Below are positions 26,358 through 34,177 of a stretch of 51,624 nt of DNA, piece by piece. The notes beneath the pieces were generated by a model. That model made no database searches, had not been told where the DNA came from, and was given only the letters and a program-made list of their open reading frames with translations. Source of the stretch: CAZAKZ01 sp964485695. Its GTDB lineage: Bacteria > Planctomycetota > JAFGQW01. The number at the start of each line of letters is the position of its first letter. Within the stretch, counting starts at the first letter, position 1. The stretch is from NCBI GenBank assembly GCA_964485695.1, contig CAZAKZ010000022.1, positions 1 through 51,624 of the forward strand, given 5' to 3'. The translations under genes and the position numbers were made by a program.

Positions 26358-26924
26358 TCACAGTTCCGGCACGGGGAACTCCCTGTCCCAGTGCACGTCG
26401 TCCTTGCCCTCCACGTGGTTGGCGTAGCGGGCGGCGGCAAAGAGGAAATCCGAGGCCCGGTTCATGAACCGGAGAATCCCGGGGTCCACGGATTCCGATC
26501 CCGCGAGGGTCACGATGTTGCGTTCCGCCCGGCGGCACACGGTGCGGGCCGCGTGAAGCAGGCCGGCGACGCGGCCTCCGCCGGGCAGCACGAAGGCAGT
26601 GAGCTTACTCGTGGATTCCTCGAACCGGTCCACGGCCCGTTCCAGGAAGGCGATGTCCTCCTTGCCGGGAGCCGGGACCGGGGCCTGGCTCCCCGGCGCC
26701 ACGGCGAGGGCGGAAGCACAGCAGTAGAGGCGGTGCTGGAGGAACTCCAGGGTCTTCTGGAGGAGGGCTTCGTCGGTGAAGGCGCGGGCCGTTCCCACCC
26801 AGGCGGAGGTCTCATCCACCCCACCGTATGCCCGGACCCGGAGTGAATCCTTGGGTATCCGGGTTCCGTCCCCCAGGGACGTCTCCCCAGAGTCCCCCGT
26901 GCGGGTGTAAATCCGTGCAGCCAT
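26358..26924 (-). CDS. pduO: PduO-type cob(I)alamin adenosyltransferase
   Basis: 188 aa, all-helical ATP:corrinoid adenosyltransferase. The ATP-binding N-terminus YTRTGDSGETSLGDG is followed by the conserved RVRAYGGVDETSAWVG and TVCRRAERNIVTLA. It converts cob(I)alamin to adenosylcobalamin in the cytoplasm. MetH in the same window uses methylcobalamin, so this enzyme must serve another B12 enzyme encoded elsewhere. It is a single gene, with 90 nt before the next minus-strand gene upstream. Confidence 0.95.
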   Translation of the reverse strand: MAARIYTRTGDSGETSLGDGTRIPKDSLRVRAYGGVDETSAWVGTARAFTDEALLQKTLEFLQHRLYCCASALAVAPGSQAPVPAPGKEDIAFLERAVDRFEESTSKLTAFVLPGGGRVAGLLHAARTVCRRAERNIVTLAGSESVDPGILRFMNRASDFLFAAARYANHVEGKDDVHWDREFPVPEL

Positions 26925-27014
26925 GGTCTTGCATTCCTCGATTCGTATGGGCCTGGCAGGCTGCTATACCCTACATGAAACTTCCCGCATTGCCCACACC
27001 GGGCCGGGAAAACC

Positions 27015-27944
27015 TCAGATGAAGTCACTCTCCGTGATCTCGTTCATCCTGCGAATGCATATGGCCACCGTCTTGGCGCAAAGGGTCAGAAAGAAAACGA
27101 AGCCGAAGAGGGTCTTCGCCCACGCCTCCTCATCCGGGGGCACGTCGAAAGAGCCGTCCATGAAGTAGAGTCCGAGCAGGAATGCCACGGCCACGAACTG
27201 CAGAGTGAAGGACTTCAGCTTGAACGACCTGGATTGCCACACGATCACGGCCAGCACCACTTCCACGAGCCAGGTGAGAAAATCCCCCGCCAGCAACCCC
27301 AGGAACAGAAAGGGTGCCACGCTCTCCGGCTCCGAGAAGGACCAGGCGATGAGCACCAGGTAGGACCCCCACGCGAAGAGGGAGGCCAGGATCCTCCCCA
27401 GGGCATGCCGCTTCCGGATGAGATTCCTCTGCGCCTCCAGGGAGATCCGAAAGTCCCGGGGAAGCTCCGCCAGGACCTGGCCCGGAATCTCATCCAGGCT
27501 CCGGTAGGTCCGGCCGTCCAGGGTGACGCTCGAGCCGGACGGCCCGGTGGAAAACTCGTAGACCTCGGTGGACCGCGTCGAGGCGGCCTCGGGCAGGGTG
27601 TGGGAGTGCGCATTTTCCGCCATGCCTTTGAACCAGTGGCGATATTCGACCGGAACCTCCTCCAGGCTCGAGTAGACCCGGCCGTTCACCTCGTAGGTGG
27701 TCTCTCTCTCCACCACGGCCCCGGGCAGGAGTTCTTCCAGGCCATTCCCGGGCGCTTCATCCGCCCCGGCGGGCTCGAGTATGTCCACCACGCCTTCGGA
27801 GCCGAGCAGTTCGCGGATACTGGGCGGCAGGGATTCGAAGGTGGAATACTCCCTGCCGTTCACAACGTACCGCGTGACCCCATCCTCGGTGAGGGTCTGG
27901 ATGTCCACGTCCATGAAGCGGCTGACGTCACCCTTCTCGTTCAT
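27015..27944 (-). CDS. Membrane protein with three copies of an NGR-Y-SLEE-P motif, function unknown
   Basis: 309 aa. The N-terminal half contains three copies of a short motif of about 23 residues: VVNGREYSTFESLPPSIREL (about 27-46), YEVNGRVYSSLEEVPVEYRH (84-103) and VTLDGRTYRSLDEIPGQVLA (140-159). The consensus is V-x-GRxYxSxxExP followed by a short helix. The linkers are acidic and low in complexity. The C-terminal half has about four to five hydrophobic helices (about 183-202, 208-236, 245-262, 277-297) and no charged catalytic cluster. The motif copies should lie on one side of the membrane, perhaps as binding modules. No function is assigned. It is downstream of, and on the same strand as, the secreted dehydrogenase gene, but a terminator-like hairpin lies between them. 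Confidence 0.75.
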   Translation of the reverse strand: MNEKGDVSRFMDVDIQTLTEDGVTRYVVNGREYSTFESLPPSIRELLGSEGVVDILEPAGADEAPGNGLEELLPGAVVERETTYEVNGRVYSSLEEVPVEYRHWFKGMAENAHSHTLPEAASTRSTEVYEFSTGPSGSSVTLDGRTYRSLDEIPGQVLAELPRDFRISLEAQRNLIRKRHALGRILASLFAWGSYLVLIAWSFSEPESVAPFLFLGLLAGDFLTWLVEVVLAVIVWQSRSFKLKSFTLQFVAVAFLLGLYFMDGSFDVPPDEEAWAKTLFGFVFFLTLCAKTVAICIRRMNEITESDFI

Positions 27945-28091
27945 GGCCTGTATCCCCCTCCTCTCATCCCAGACATCGTCATCACGAGTCGGTTCTGAAC
28001 AGAAAAAACAGGAAGGTGGGCCTCGTTCGGAAGGGAATGCGGTCGCGGAGGTTCGGGCGACATTCAGGGGAGAATAGTTCCTTGTTGTACC

Positions 28092-28137
28092 AGGAACTAA
28101 AGAGGGGCGCGGCTACAGGATGTTACCGGCGCCCCTC
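28092..28137 (-). terminator. Intrinsic terminator after the secreted dehydrogenase gene
   Basis: On the minus strand GAGGGGCGCCGG and CCGCGCCCCTC form a 9-bp stem extended by two pairs past a bulge, followed by TTTAGTT. The stem spans 28102-28137. It lies about 80 nt after the stop at 28215. Confidence 0.6.
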
Positions 28138-28214
28138 AAGCTTCCGTCTCCGAAAAATTAGTCCCTGCACGGGATGGAAGCATGGGAAAATCGAATTTCC
28201 CGGTCTTGGTTCTC

Positions 28215-29738
28215 CTACTGCACAACCCTGACGGTCTTCACCACCGATATGAATACATCCACGCCTGCTGCGGCCGCGCACTGGAAGTGGACGACGAGGC
28301 CCAGGGCCTCCGGGGGTACCGGCAGGATCACGTCAAGGTGCCCGTTGCTGTCGGCAATGCCGGAGACAAGGGGATACCCGAGGATCTCCACGGAGCCGAA
28401 AAAACCCGGAAGGGGAACGGGCGGAATCGTGACGAGGCCGAAGGCCAGGAGAATTCTGTCTCCTTTCTTGCGCTCGCATCGCAAGAGAAACGGCTTGCCG
28501 ACCGGGGCCGTGCCCGCAGCCAGGATCTTGGGAAGCACGGGAGTGAAGACGATGCGATGGAGGGCGCCGGGAAACTGCGTCAAGTAGTAGAGGGCGCCGT
28601 CCGAACCGACGAGGGCATCGCCCACGAAGCGGATGCCGGTGGCCCAGTCCTGGGTGTTGGGCTGTCCCGACACGGGTGGTGCAATCGACCAGGCAGTTCC
28701 GGTCTTCTTGAGCCGCCGCACGAAACCACCGTAGTATTCCACGTAGAAGGCGTCCCCCTCGTATCCGTTCCCGAACCCGGCGCTGCCGCCGAGACGGTTG
28801 CGGTAGCGCGTGAAGGAGACGATGGAGGCCGGATTCATCCCCACGCGATTGTATCCTCCAATGGGGAACGTCACGGCCGGGAGTCCGCCCGAGCAGCTCG
28901 AAAACCGGCCGGGTCCTTCATACCAGGGCCAGCCGAAGTTCTCTCCGCCCTGGACCGACTCGTTCAACTCCTCGTAGGTGCGCAGGCCCACATCCGCGAT
29001 GTAGAGGCTGCCGGTGACTGGATCCACGTTGAACCGGAATGGATTTCGCAGCCCGAAGGCCCAGGTCAGCCGGGCGTTGTCGTTGGGCCCGGAGAACGGA
29101 TTTCCTTTCGGGGTGATGAGCGATTTGGGGGGCGGTCCACTCCCCGCCTGGGGCAGGCGGGATACGTCGATGCGCAGGATGACGCCGCGGAGATCCGAGA
29201 CATCCTGGGCGGAACAGGAACTGGCGTCGTCTCCGATGCTGACGTATAGCATCCCGTCCAGACCGAACCTGCAGGTGCCTCCGTTGTGGTTGGAGGCGAG
29301 GTCCGGAATGTCGGTGAGGATGAAATACGGGGCGCCGAGCTTCAGGTTCGTGCTGGCGGGACCGACCAGATCCCCCGTGACGCCGTACATGACCAGCCGC
29401 ACATTTTGCGGCGACGAATGGTTGTAGTAGAAGTAGAGGTACGGCCGCGCCGGCCAGCCCGGATCCGCGGCCACACCCAGAAGACCCCGTTCATTGCCGG
29501 CGGTGTTGACGCCCGGAATCGTGCCCAGGGTGCCGACCGATCCCCCGGCAAAGACCTTGATCCGGGCAGAGCGCTGCTCGACCAGGATGACCCGGCCGTC
29601 GGGCAGGAACGCCATGCCCACGGGCTGGTCGAAGCCCGTGGCCAGGGTCTGGTTCGTGAATCCATCCGGCAGGGTTTGCGCGAACGCGCTGCCGAGGATT
29701 CCCAGCAGCGCAGAGAAGAATATAGCTTTGGTTTTCAT
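28215..29738 (-). CDS. Secreted glucose/sorbosone dehydrogenase-like beta-propeller protein
   Basis: 507 aa with a signal peptide (about 1-20, ending AFAQ). Residues about 25-395 fit the PQQ-dependent glucose/sorbosone dehydrogenase propeller: QPVGMAFLPDGRVILVEQRSARIKVF, ERGLLGVAADPGW, ASNHNGGTCRFGLDGMLYVSIGDD, AFGLRNPFRFNVDP, then YEELNESVQGGENFGWPWYEG. These carry the conserved His and Arg of the active site, so sugar oxidation with PQQ in the periplasm or outside is plausible. PQQ use cannot be shown from sequence. The last 110 residues form a separate beta-rich domain (GFFGSVEILG...LDVILPVPPEALGLVVHFQC) like the C-termini of three other exported proteins in this window. A long palindrome lies just upstream of the start. 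Confidence 0.83.
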   Translation of the reverse strand: MKTKAIFFSALLGILGSAFAQTLPDGFTNQTLATGFDQPVGMAFLPDGRVILVEQRSARIKVFAGGSVGTLGTIPGVNTAGNERGLLGVAADPGWPARPYLYFYYNHSSPQNVRLVMYGVTGDLVGPASTNLKLGAPYFILTDIPDLASNHNGGTCRFGLDGMLYVSIGDDASSCSAQDVSDLRGVILRIDVSRLPQAGSGPPPKSLITPKGNPFSGPNDNARLTWAFGLRNPFRFNVDPVTGSLYIADVGLRTYEELNESVQGGENFGWPWYEGPGRFSSCSGGLPAVTFPIGGYNRVGMNPASIVSFTRYRNRLGGSAGFGNGYEGDAFYVEYYGGFVRRLKKTGTAWSIAPPVSGQPNTQDWATGIRFVGDALVGSDGALYYLTQFPGALHRIVFTPVLPKILAAGTAPVGKPFLLRCERKKGDRILLAFGLVTIPPVPLPGFFGSVEILGYPLVSGIADSNGHLDVILPVPPEALGLVVHFQCAAAAGVDVFISVVKTVRVVQ

Positions 29739-29763
29739 CTGCTTGTGTCCTTTCGATACGTGA

Positions 29764-29821
29764 GCGGCGTAGAAGAAGGCCGGTCTCGCGAGTTCGCGAG
29801 ACCGGCCTTCTTCTACGCCGC
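29764..29821. repeat. Perfect 28-bp inverted repeat with a 2-nt loop
   Basis: The left arm 29764-29791 (starting GCGGCGTAGAAGAAGG) is the exact reverse complement of 29794-29821, with only GT between. It sits between the start of the dehydrogenase gene and the stop of the zinc peptidase gene, both on the minus strand. As RNA it would be an extremely stable hairpin on either strand. No T-run follows it on the minus strand, so it is not a classic terminator. Possible roles are factor-independent termination without U-tract, a cruciform site, or a dispersed repeat. An assembly artefact at a hairpin is also possible. Confidence 0.9.
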
Positions 29822-29852
29822 GATCAAATGCTTGTCGTAAACTAAGTAATAT

Positions 29853-30557
29853 TTACTCGTCTCCGCCGAGCAATCCCGATCTCAGCAGAAAATAGAGGAG
29901 TTGCATCACGGCCGCCAGGGCCGCGGCCACATAGGTCATGGCGGCGGCGCCCAGCACCTGTTTGACGCCTTCCGCCTCGGAGCGGCTGACGATGCCGTAC
30001 TCCGCCAGGATCACCTTGGCCCGGGACGAGGCATTGAACTCCACCGGCAGGGTGATGAGGGTGAACACCACGCCCACGGAGAAGAGGACCACCCCGATTC
30101 TCACGAGGCCCAGGGTGTTGGCGAACATTCCGAACATGATCAGGAAAAAGGAGAGGTTGGAGGTCATAGCGGCCACCGGGGCGATGGTACTCCGAAGGAA
30201 CAGGGGCCTGTAGTGCTGCTGGTGCTGGAGGGCGTGGCCCGCCTCGTGGGCCGCCACGCCCACGGCGGCCACACTCGGACTGTCGTGGACGTCCGGCGAG
30301 AGGCGGAGCGCCCGGCGCATGGGATCGTAGTGGTCGCTCAGCATTCCGCCCGTTCGTTCCACCGGGACTCCATGGAGTCCGTTTCGATCCAGGATCATCC
30401 GGGCCACCTGGGCGCCAGTGAGGCCGGACGCGGTGCCCACCCGGGAGAACCGCTGAAAGGTCCCTTTCACCTTGAGAGACGCCCAGATGGAAATCAGCAG
30501 GGCCGGGGCCATAAAGGCCATGAAGAGCGGATCGAACATGAATCCGAAGATCAACAT
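29853..30557 (-). CDS. Membrane-bound zinc metallopeptidase, YugP family
   Basis: 234 aa. The HEAGH motif (104-108) gives two zinc ligands and the catalytic Glu; Glu173 in LPVEFNASSRA is the likely third ligand. Hydrophobic helices surround the site (about 8-26, 126-148, 150-170 and 200-225). This arrangement is that of the neutral zinc metallopeptidase family represented by YugP. The family is widespread but its substrates are unknown; a role in membrane-protein turnover is inference. GAGGAGG upstream of the ATG supports the start. It is divergent from lutB with 266 nt between. Confidence 0.9.
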   Translation of the reverse strand: MLIFGFMFDPLFMAFMAPALLISIWASLKVKGTFQRFSRVGTASGLTGAQVARMILDRNGLHGVPVERTGGMLSDHYDPMRRALRLSPDVHDSPSVAAVGVAAHEAGHALQHQQHYRPLFLRSTIAPVAAMTSNLSFFLIMFGMFANTLGLVRIGVVLFSVGVVFTLITLPVEFNASSRAKVILAEYGIVSRSEAEGVKQVLGAAAMTYVAAALAAVMQLLYFLLRSGLLGGDE

Positions 30558-30663
30558 GGAGTGCCTCCTCGGGGCGAATCAGGCCATGAACCGTACGGGC
30601 CGGCCAATCCCTGTCCTGGGTCAGGATACCGGATAGCTCTATACATTCATTTGTGAAACCCTT

Positions 30664-30681
30664 CCAGGGTATCGACCCTGG
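30664..30681. promoter_or_regulatory. Inverted repeat upstream of lutBC, candidate operator
   Basis: CCAGGGT at 30664-30670 and ACCCTGG at 30675-30681, a perfect 7-bp dyad with a 4-bp centre, in the divergent region before lutB. Its size fits a dimeric repressor site. No regulator gene is adjacent. Confidence 0.3.
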
Positions 30682-30823
30682 TCGGCCGGCTCCTGTAAAG
30701 GACAGCAAGCCGGTCAGATACGCTCGTTTCCAGCTGAGATAACGATTCAATCGAGAAAAAGCGCAAAAAATGTAGGCGATCCATGGGTTCGGAGCCTGGC
30801 TCCGGCACCGTGAGGAGAACCGC

Positions 30824-32197
30824 TTGAAGGAACCGCGGCCCGCGCATCTCAAGAAGAACATCCAGAGCGCTTTGAAGGACGAAAATCTCCGGGAAGCCGT
30901 GGCCCGAGCCACGGCCACAGCCCTGGCGAAACGCGCCCGGATCGTGGACCAGACCCCACACTGGGAATCCCTACGGGCCGAGGCTGCACGGATCAAGCGC
31001 GACGTCGTCGACCACCTCGACGAACATCTGGAAGCGTTCGAGGCGGCCTGTGCTCGTGGCGGCATCCAGGTCCACTGGGCCCGTGATGCCGCCGAAGCCT
31101 GCGCCCGAGTCCTGGAAATTCTCCAGGACCAAGGCGTCACCGAGGTGGTCAAGTCCAAGTCCATGGTCACCGAGGAGATCGGCCTGAACGCCTATCTGGA
31201 GGCCCACGGCATCGCCTCCCTGGAGACCGACCTCGGGGAGTACATCGTCCAACTCGCGGGCGAGATGCCCTCCCACCTCACGGCCCCCGCCCTGCACATG
31301 AGCCGCCGGGACATCGGTCGACTCTTCGCCGAGAACCTGGGCACGACGTACACGGAGGACCCGGAGTCCCTCACGGCCGTGGCCCGGGAACGGCTCCGTG
31401 ACCGATTCCTATCCGCGGGCGCCGGCATCTCAGGCGTCAACTTCGGCCTGGCCCGGGAGGGCGGATTCGTGGTGGTGGAGAACGAGTGCAATGCCACCCT
31501 CACCATGCACCTTCCCCCGATCCACGTGGCCGTCATGGGCTTGGAGCGCCTGATCCCCTCCCTCGAGGATCTGCCCGTGCTCCTGAAACTCCTGCCCGCC
31601 AGCGCCACGGGTCAGGCCATGACCTCGTACGTGCACTCCATCCAGGGGCCGCGTGGAAGCCGGGCCGTGCACGTCATCCTGGTGGACAACGGCCGCACCC
31701 GGATCCTCGCCGATCCCGACCTGCGCGAACTCCTCCACTGCATCCGGTGCGGCGCCTGTCTCAACGGCTGCCCGGTCTACCAGCGAGTCGGCGGCCACGC
31801 CTACGGCTGGGTCTACCCGGGTCCCATCGGCGCGGCCCTCATCCCCCTCTTCCTGGGTCTGGACGCGGCCCGAGACCTGCCCTTTGCTTCGAGCCTCTGC
31901 GGCGCCTGCTTCGACATGTGTCCGGTTCGCATCGACCTGCCCCGCCACCTCCTCCGACTCCGCAGCGACGTGACGGCGGCCGGCCCGATCCCGGTGGCCG
32001 AGAGGCTGGCACTCAGGGCGTGGAGCTTCGCGGCGACCCGGCCCCGGATATACCGTGTCCTCGCCGCGGCCCAGCGTATCTGGAGCCGCCTGGGCATCCG
32101 CATGCCCGTGCGGGAATGGACCCGTACCCGGGACTTTCCTCCCGCGGCCCCCAGGCCCTTTTCCACCCTGTGGAACAAAGAGGAGGAGAACGCATGA
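30824..32197 (+). CDS. lutB: Lactate utilization iron-sulfur protein LutB
   Basis: 457 aa. The start is a TTG at 30824 preceded by GAGGAG at 6-nt spacing, which decides it. The N-terminal part (about 60-280) is the LUD domain, with VVKSKSMVTEEIGLNAYLEAHGI and NFGLAREGGFVVVENE. Two [4Fe-4S] motifs follow: Cys306-x2-309-x2-312-x3-316, then Cys359-x2-362-x3-366. LutB works with LutA and LutC in oxidising L-lactate to pyruvate. No lutA is in the window. The last 4 nt overlap lutC. Confidence 0.93.
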   Translation: MKEPRPAHLKKNIQSALKDENLREAVARATATALAKRARIVDQTPHWESLRAEAARIKRDVVDHLDEHLEAFEAACARGGIQVHWARDAAEACARVLEILQDQGVTEVVKSKSMVTEEIGLNAYLEAHGIASLETDLGEYIVQLAGEMPSHLTAPALHMSRRDIGRLFAENLGTTYTEDPESLTAVARERLRDRFLSAGAGISGVNFGLAREGGFVVVENECNATLTMHLPPIHVAVMGLERLIPSLEDLPVLLKLLPASATGQAMTSYVHSIQGPRGSRAVHVILVDNGRTRILADPDLRELLHCIRCGACLNGCPVYQRVGGHAYGWVYPGPIGAALIPLFLGLDAARDLPFASSLCGACFDMCPVRIDLPRHLLRLRSDVTAAGPIPVAERLALRAWSFAATRPRIYRVLAAAQRIWSRLGIRMPVREWTRTRDFPPAAPRPFSTLWNKEEENA

Positions 32198-32880
32198 GCC
32201 GCTCGGCGCGGGAAGATATCCTCGGGGCCGTCCGTTCCGCCCTGACCCGGAAGCGCAGCGACACCCCGCAAGAAACAAAAGCCGATCCGCGGGCCGACAT
32301 AGCCGCGGGTATTGAACGCGTCACACCCGCCACCACCGAGGCCCTTGTGGCACAGTTTGCCGGACACCTCGAGGCCATCGGTGCCGACTTCCGGCGCGCA
32401 CCCACCGCGGCCGATGCAACAGGGGCCGTCGCCGAATACCTCAGAAACGCCGGCGCCCGGACCCTCGCGTTCTCTCCGGCACCCGGTCTCGAAGCCCTGG
32501 GATCCGGCCTCGTCGCGGAAGGCTTCGAGGTGGATACCCTGGACGAGAATCAATCGCCGGACCCCCACGCCCGCCTCGCAGCCGCCCACGCCGCCGTCAC
32601 CGGCACGGACTTCGCCCTGGCCGATACGGGCACCCTGGTCTTCACCCCCGAGACCCTGGCCACCCCCCTGCACGCGACCCTTCCCCCCTGCCACGTGGCC
32701 GTGGTCTCCCTCCGTTGCCTGGTCCCCCACCTCTGGGCCCTCTTCCAACAACACCCCGAGGTCATGGCCGGCCCCCTGTTCTTCGTCACCGGCCCCAGCC
32801 GCACCGCCGACATCGAGAAGCAGCTCGTCCTCGGCGCCCACGGGCCCTCCAAGGTGCTGGTGGTGGGGATTGAGGATTGA
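32194..32880 (+). CDS. lutC: Lactate utilization protein LutC
   Basis: 228 aa from the ATG at 32194, overlapping the lutB stop as ATGA with GGAGGAG upstream. It is a single LUD domain: DFALADTGTLVFTPET, then CHVAVVSLRCLVPHLWALFQQ and the C-terminal GPSRTADIEKQLVLGAHGP, which identify LutC. It is a partner of LutB in lactate oxidation. The first 50 residues are poorly conserved. The frame continues upstream inside lutB, but that part is a shadow. Confidence 0.92.
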   Translation: MSRSAREDILGAVRSALTRKRSDTPQETKADPRADIAAGIERVTPATTEALVAQFAGHLEAIGADFRRAPTAADATGAVAEYLRNAGARTLAFSPAPGLEALGSGLVAEGFEVDTLDENQSPDPHARLAAAHAAVTGTDFALADTGTLVFTPETLATPLHATLPPCHVAVVSLRCLVPHLWALFQQHPEVMAGPLFFVTGPSRTADIEKQLVLGAHGPSKVLVVGIED

Positions 32881-32902
32881 CCTCGGCCGGATGGGAACAG
32901 GA

Positions 32903-34065
32903 GCAAATCCGCTGAATCTCGGATATTCTATTTTTTTCGAAAAAACCCTGTAACCCGATCCGGTTCTCCACGACTCAGGGGCTGATCGCCGTTCCCCCGG
33001 CAACGGAGCAGCACCATGGATCGGGCTCGACTGCGAGACATCATCCGGAACTTCCCCGAGAACGGCATGAAACGTCTCCTGGAAGATTCCGGAAACATCC
33101 GCGACCTCCTGGCCCTCACGGGCAGGAACCTGGAAAACGACATCGATCTCGAACAGTCCGTGTCCGTGAAGGCCACCTTCGTCAAGGGCTCCTACCGACA
33201 CACGGCAGCGGACGTAGTGCTTCGTGCACCCCTCGTGGCCACAAGGGCCGGGACAAGGAATCTCTGGATCTACATCCTCATCGAGCACCAGTCCAGGCCG
33301 GATGTGGCCATGCCGCTCCGGCTGCTGGAGTACGTCCTGGAGGTCTACCGGTTCCAGGAGCGTGAATGGAAGCGGATCCGCAGAGCGCACACACGCTTCT
33401 ATCTGGAGCCCGTGCTGCCCGTGGTGTTCTACACCGGCACCCGGCCATGGGACGACGTGGGCACCCTCGTGGACCTCGTCATGCCGGGCGAGCGATTCCG
33501 GAATGAGATCCCGGTCCTGCGTCCCCTGTTCCTGAACCTGCCGGCGATGGAGCCAGGGATCCTCGAGGGAGTGGGTGGATTCTTCGGGTGGGTGCTCCGG
33601 TTGGTTCAGGCCCGGAAGTCGAGGCCGGTCGTATTCCGGCGGCTCCTGGTGCACATCATCCAGCACCTCGAATCCATGCCCGAGACGGACCGGCTCCGCT
33701 GGGAGACGTTTCTTGAGTACATTCACGCCCTGGTTTATCATGAAAGACATCCTGCGGAGCAGTCTCGACTCCACCGGGAAATCGAGGCGTCCGTGGATTC
33801 GGATACCCACCGACGGGAGGTGTGCAGGATGGGCAAGACCATTGCCGAGGACCTGATGGACAGGGGTCGTGTGGAAGGGCACGCCCGGGGCCAGCTCGAG
33901 AATGCCCGCGCCACCCTGATCCGGCAGCTGGGCATACGGTTCGGCGAGGTCCCCGAGGAGACCGTGGCCGTCATCCAGGCCACGAGCGATCTGGAGCGGT
34001 TGAACACCTGGCTGGATCAAGTGGTCACGGCCGATTCCCTGGAGGACGTCGGTATCGAAGCATAA
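32903..34065 (+). repeat. Duplicated Rpn-type nuclease unit, copy A
   Basis: The unit begins at GCAAATCCGCTGAATC and includes about 110 nt of non-coding DNA plus the whole nuclease gene. The matching copy B lies in the same orientation at 38920-40049. Shared upstream landmarks are an AT-rich palindrome (TTTTTTCGAAAAAA at 32932-32945 here), then CCCTGTAAC, CGATCC, CACGACTCAGGGGCTGA and CCCGGCAACGGAGCAGCACC just before the ATG. Confidence 0.8.
33016..34065 (+). CDS. Rpn-family PD-(D/E)XK nuclease with DUF4351-like C-terminus, copy A
   Basis: 349 aa. The N-terminal half resembles the Rpn/transposase_31 group of recombination-promoting nucleases: Asp66 in ADVVLRAP and Glu90-x-Gln92 in YILIEHQSRPDVAMPLRLLEY fit the PD-(D/E)XK core. 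The C-terminal 55 residues (ATLIRQLGIRFGEVPEETV...LNTWLDQVVTADSLEDV) are like DUF4351. Known relatives cut DNA and raise RecA-independent recombination in E. coli; some are linked to phage defence. It is similar throughout to the gene at 39024, with 53 of 60 N-terminal residues identical. Compared with that copy it carries eight extra residues (VEGHARGQ region, about 287-296). No transposase or terminal repeats are visible. Confidence 0.85.
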   Translation: MDRARLRDIIRNFPENGMKRLLEDSGNIRDLLALTGRNLENDIDLEQSVSVKATFVKGSYRHTAADVVLRAPLVATRAGTRNLWIYILIEHQSRPDVAMPLRLLEYVLEVYRFQEREWKRIRRAHTRFYLEPVLPVVFYTGTRPWDDVGTLVDLVMPGERFRNEIPVLRPLFLNLPAMEPGILEGVGGFFGWVLRLVQARKSRPVVFRRLLVHIIQHLESMPETDRLRWETFLEYIHALVYHERHPAEQSRLHREIEASVDSDTHRREVCRMGKTIAEDLMDRGRVEGHARGQLENARATLIRQLGIRFGEVPEETVAVIQATSDLERLNTWLDQVVTADSLEDVGIEA

Positions 34066-34177
34066 CTTCAAAAGCACGACAACCGGCGTGATCCAGGCCA
34101 CACATGACGAGACTCCTGTCACGACCCGCTATCAGGTTCCAGGATGACGATGGCGTTGGGCCACCGGTGCATCCAGG

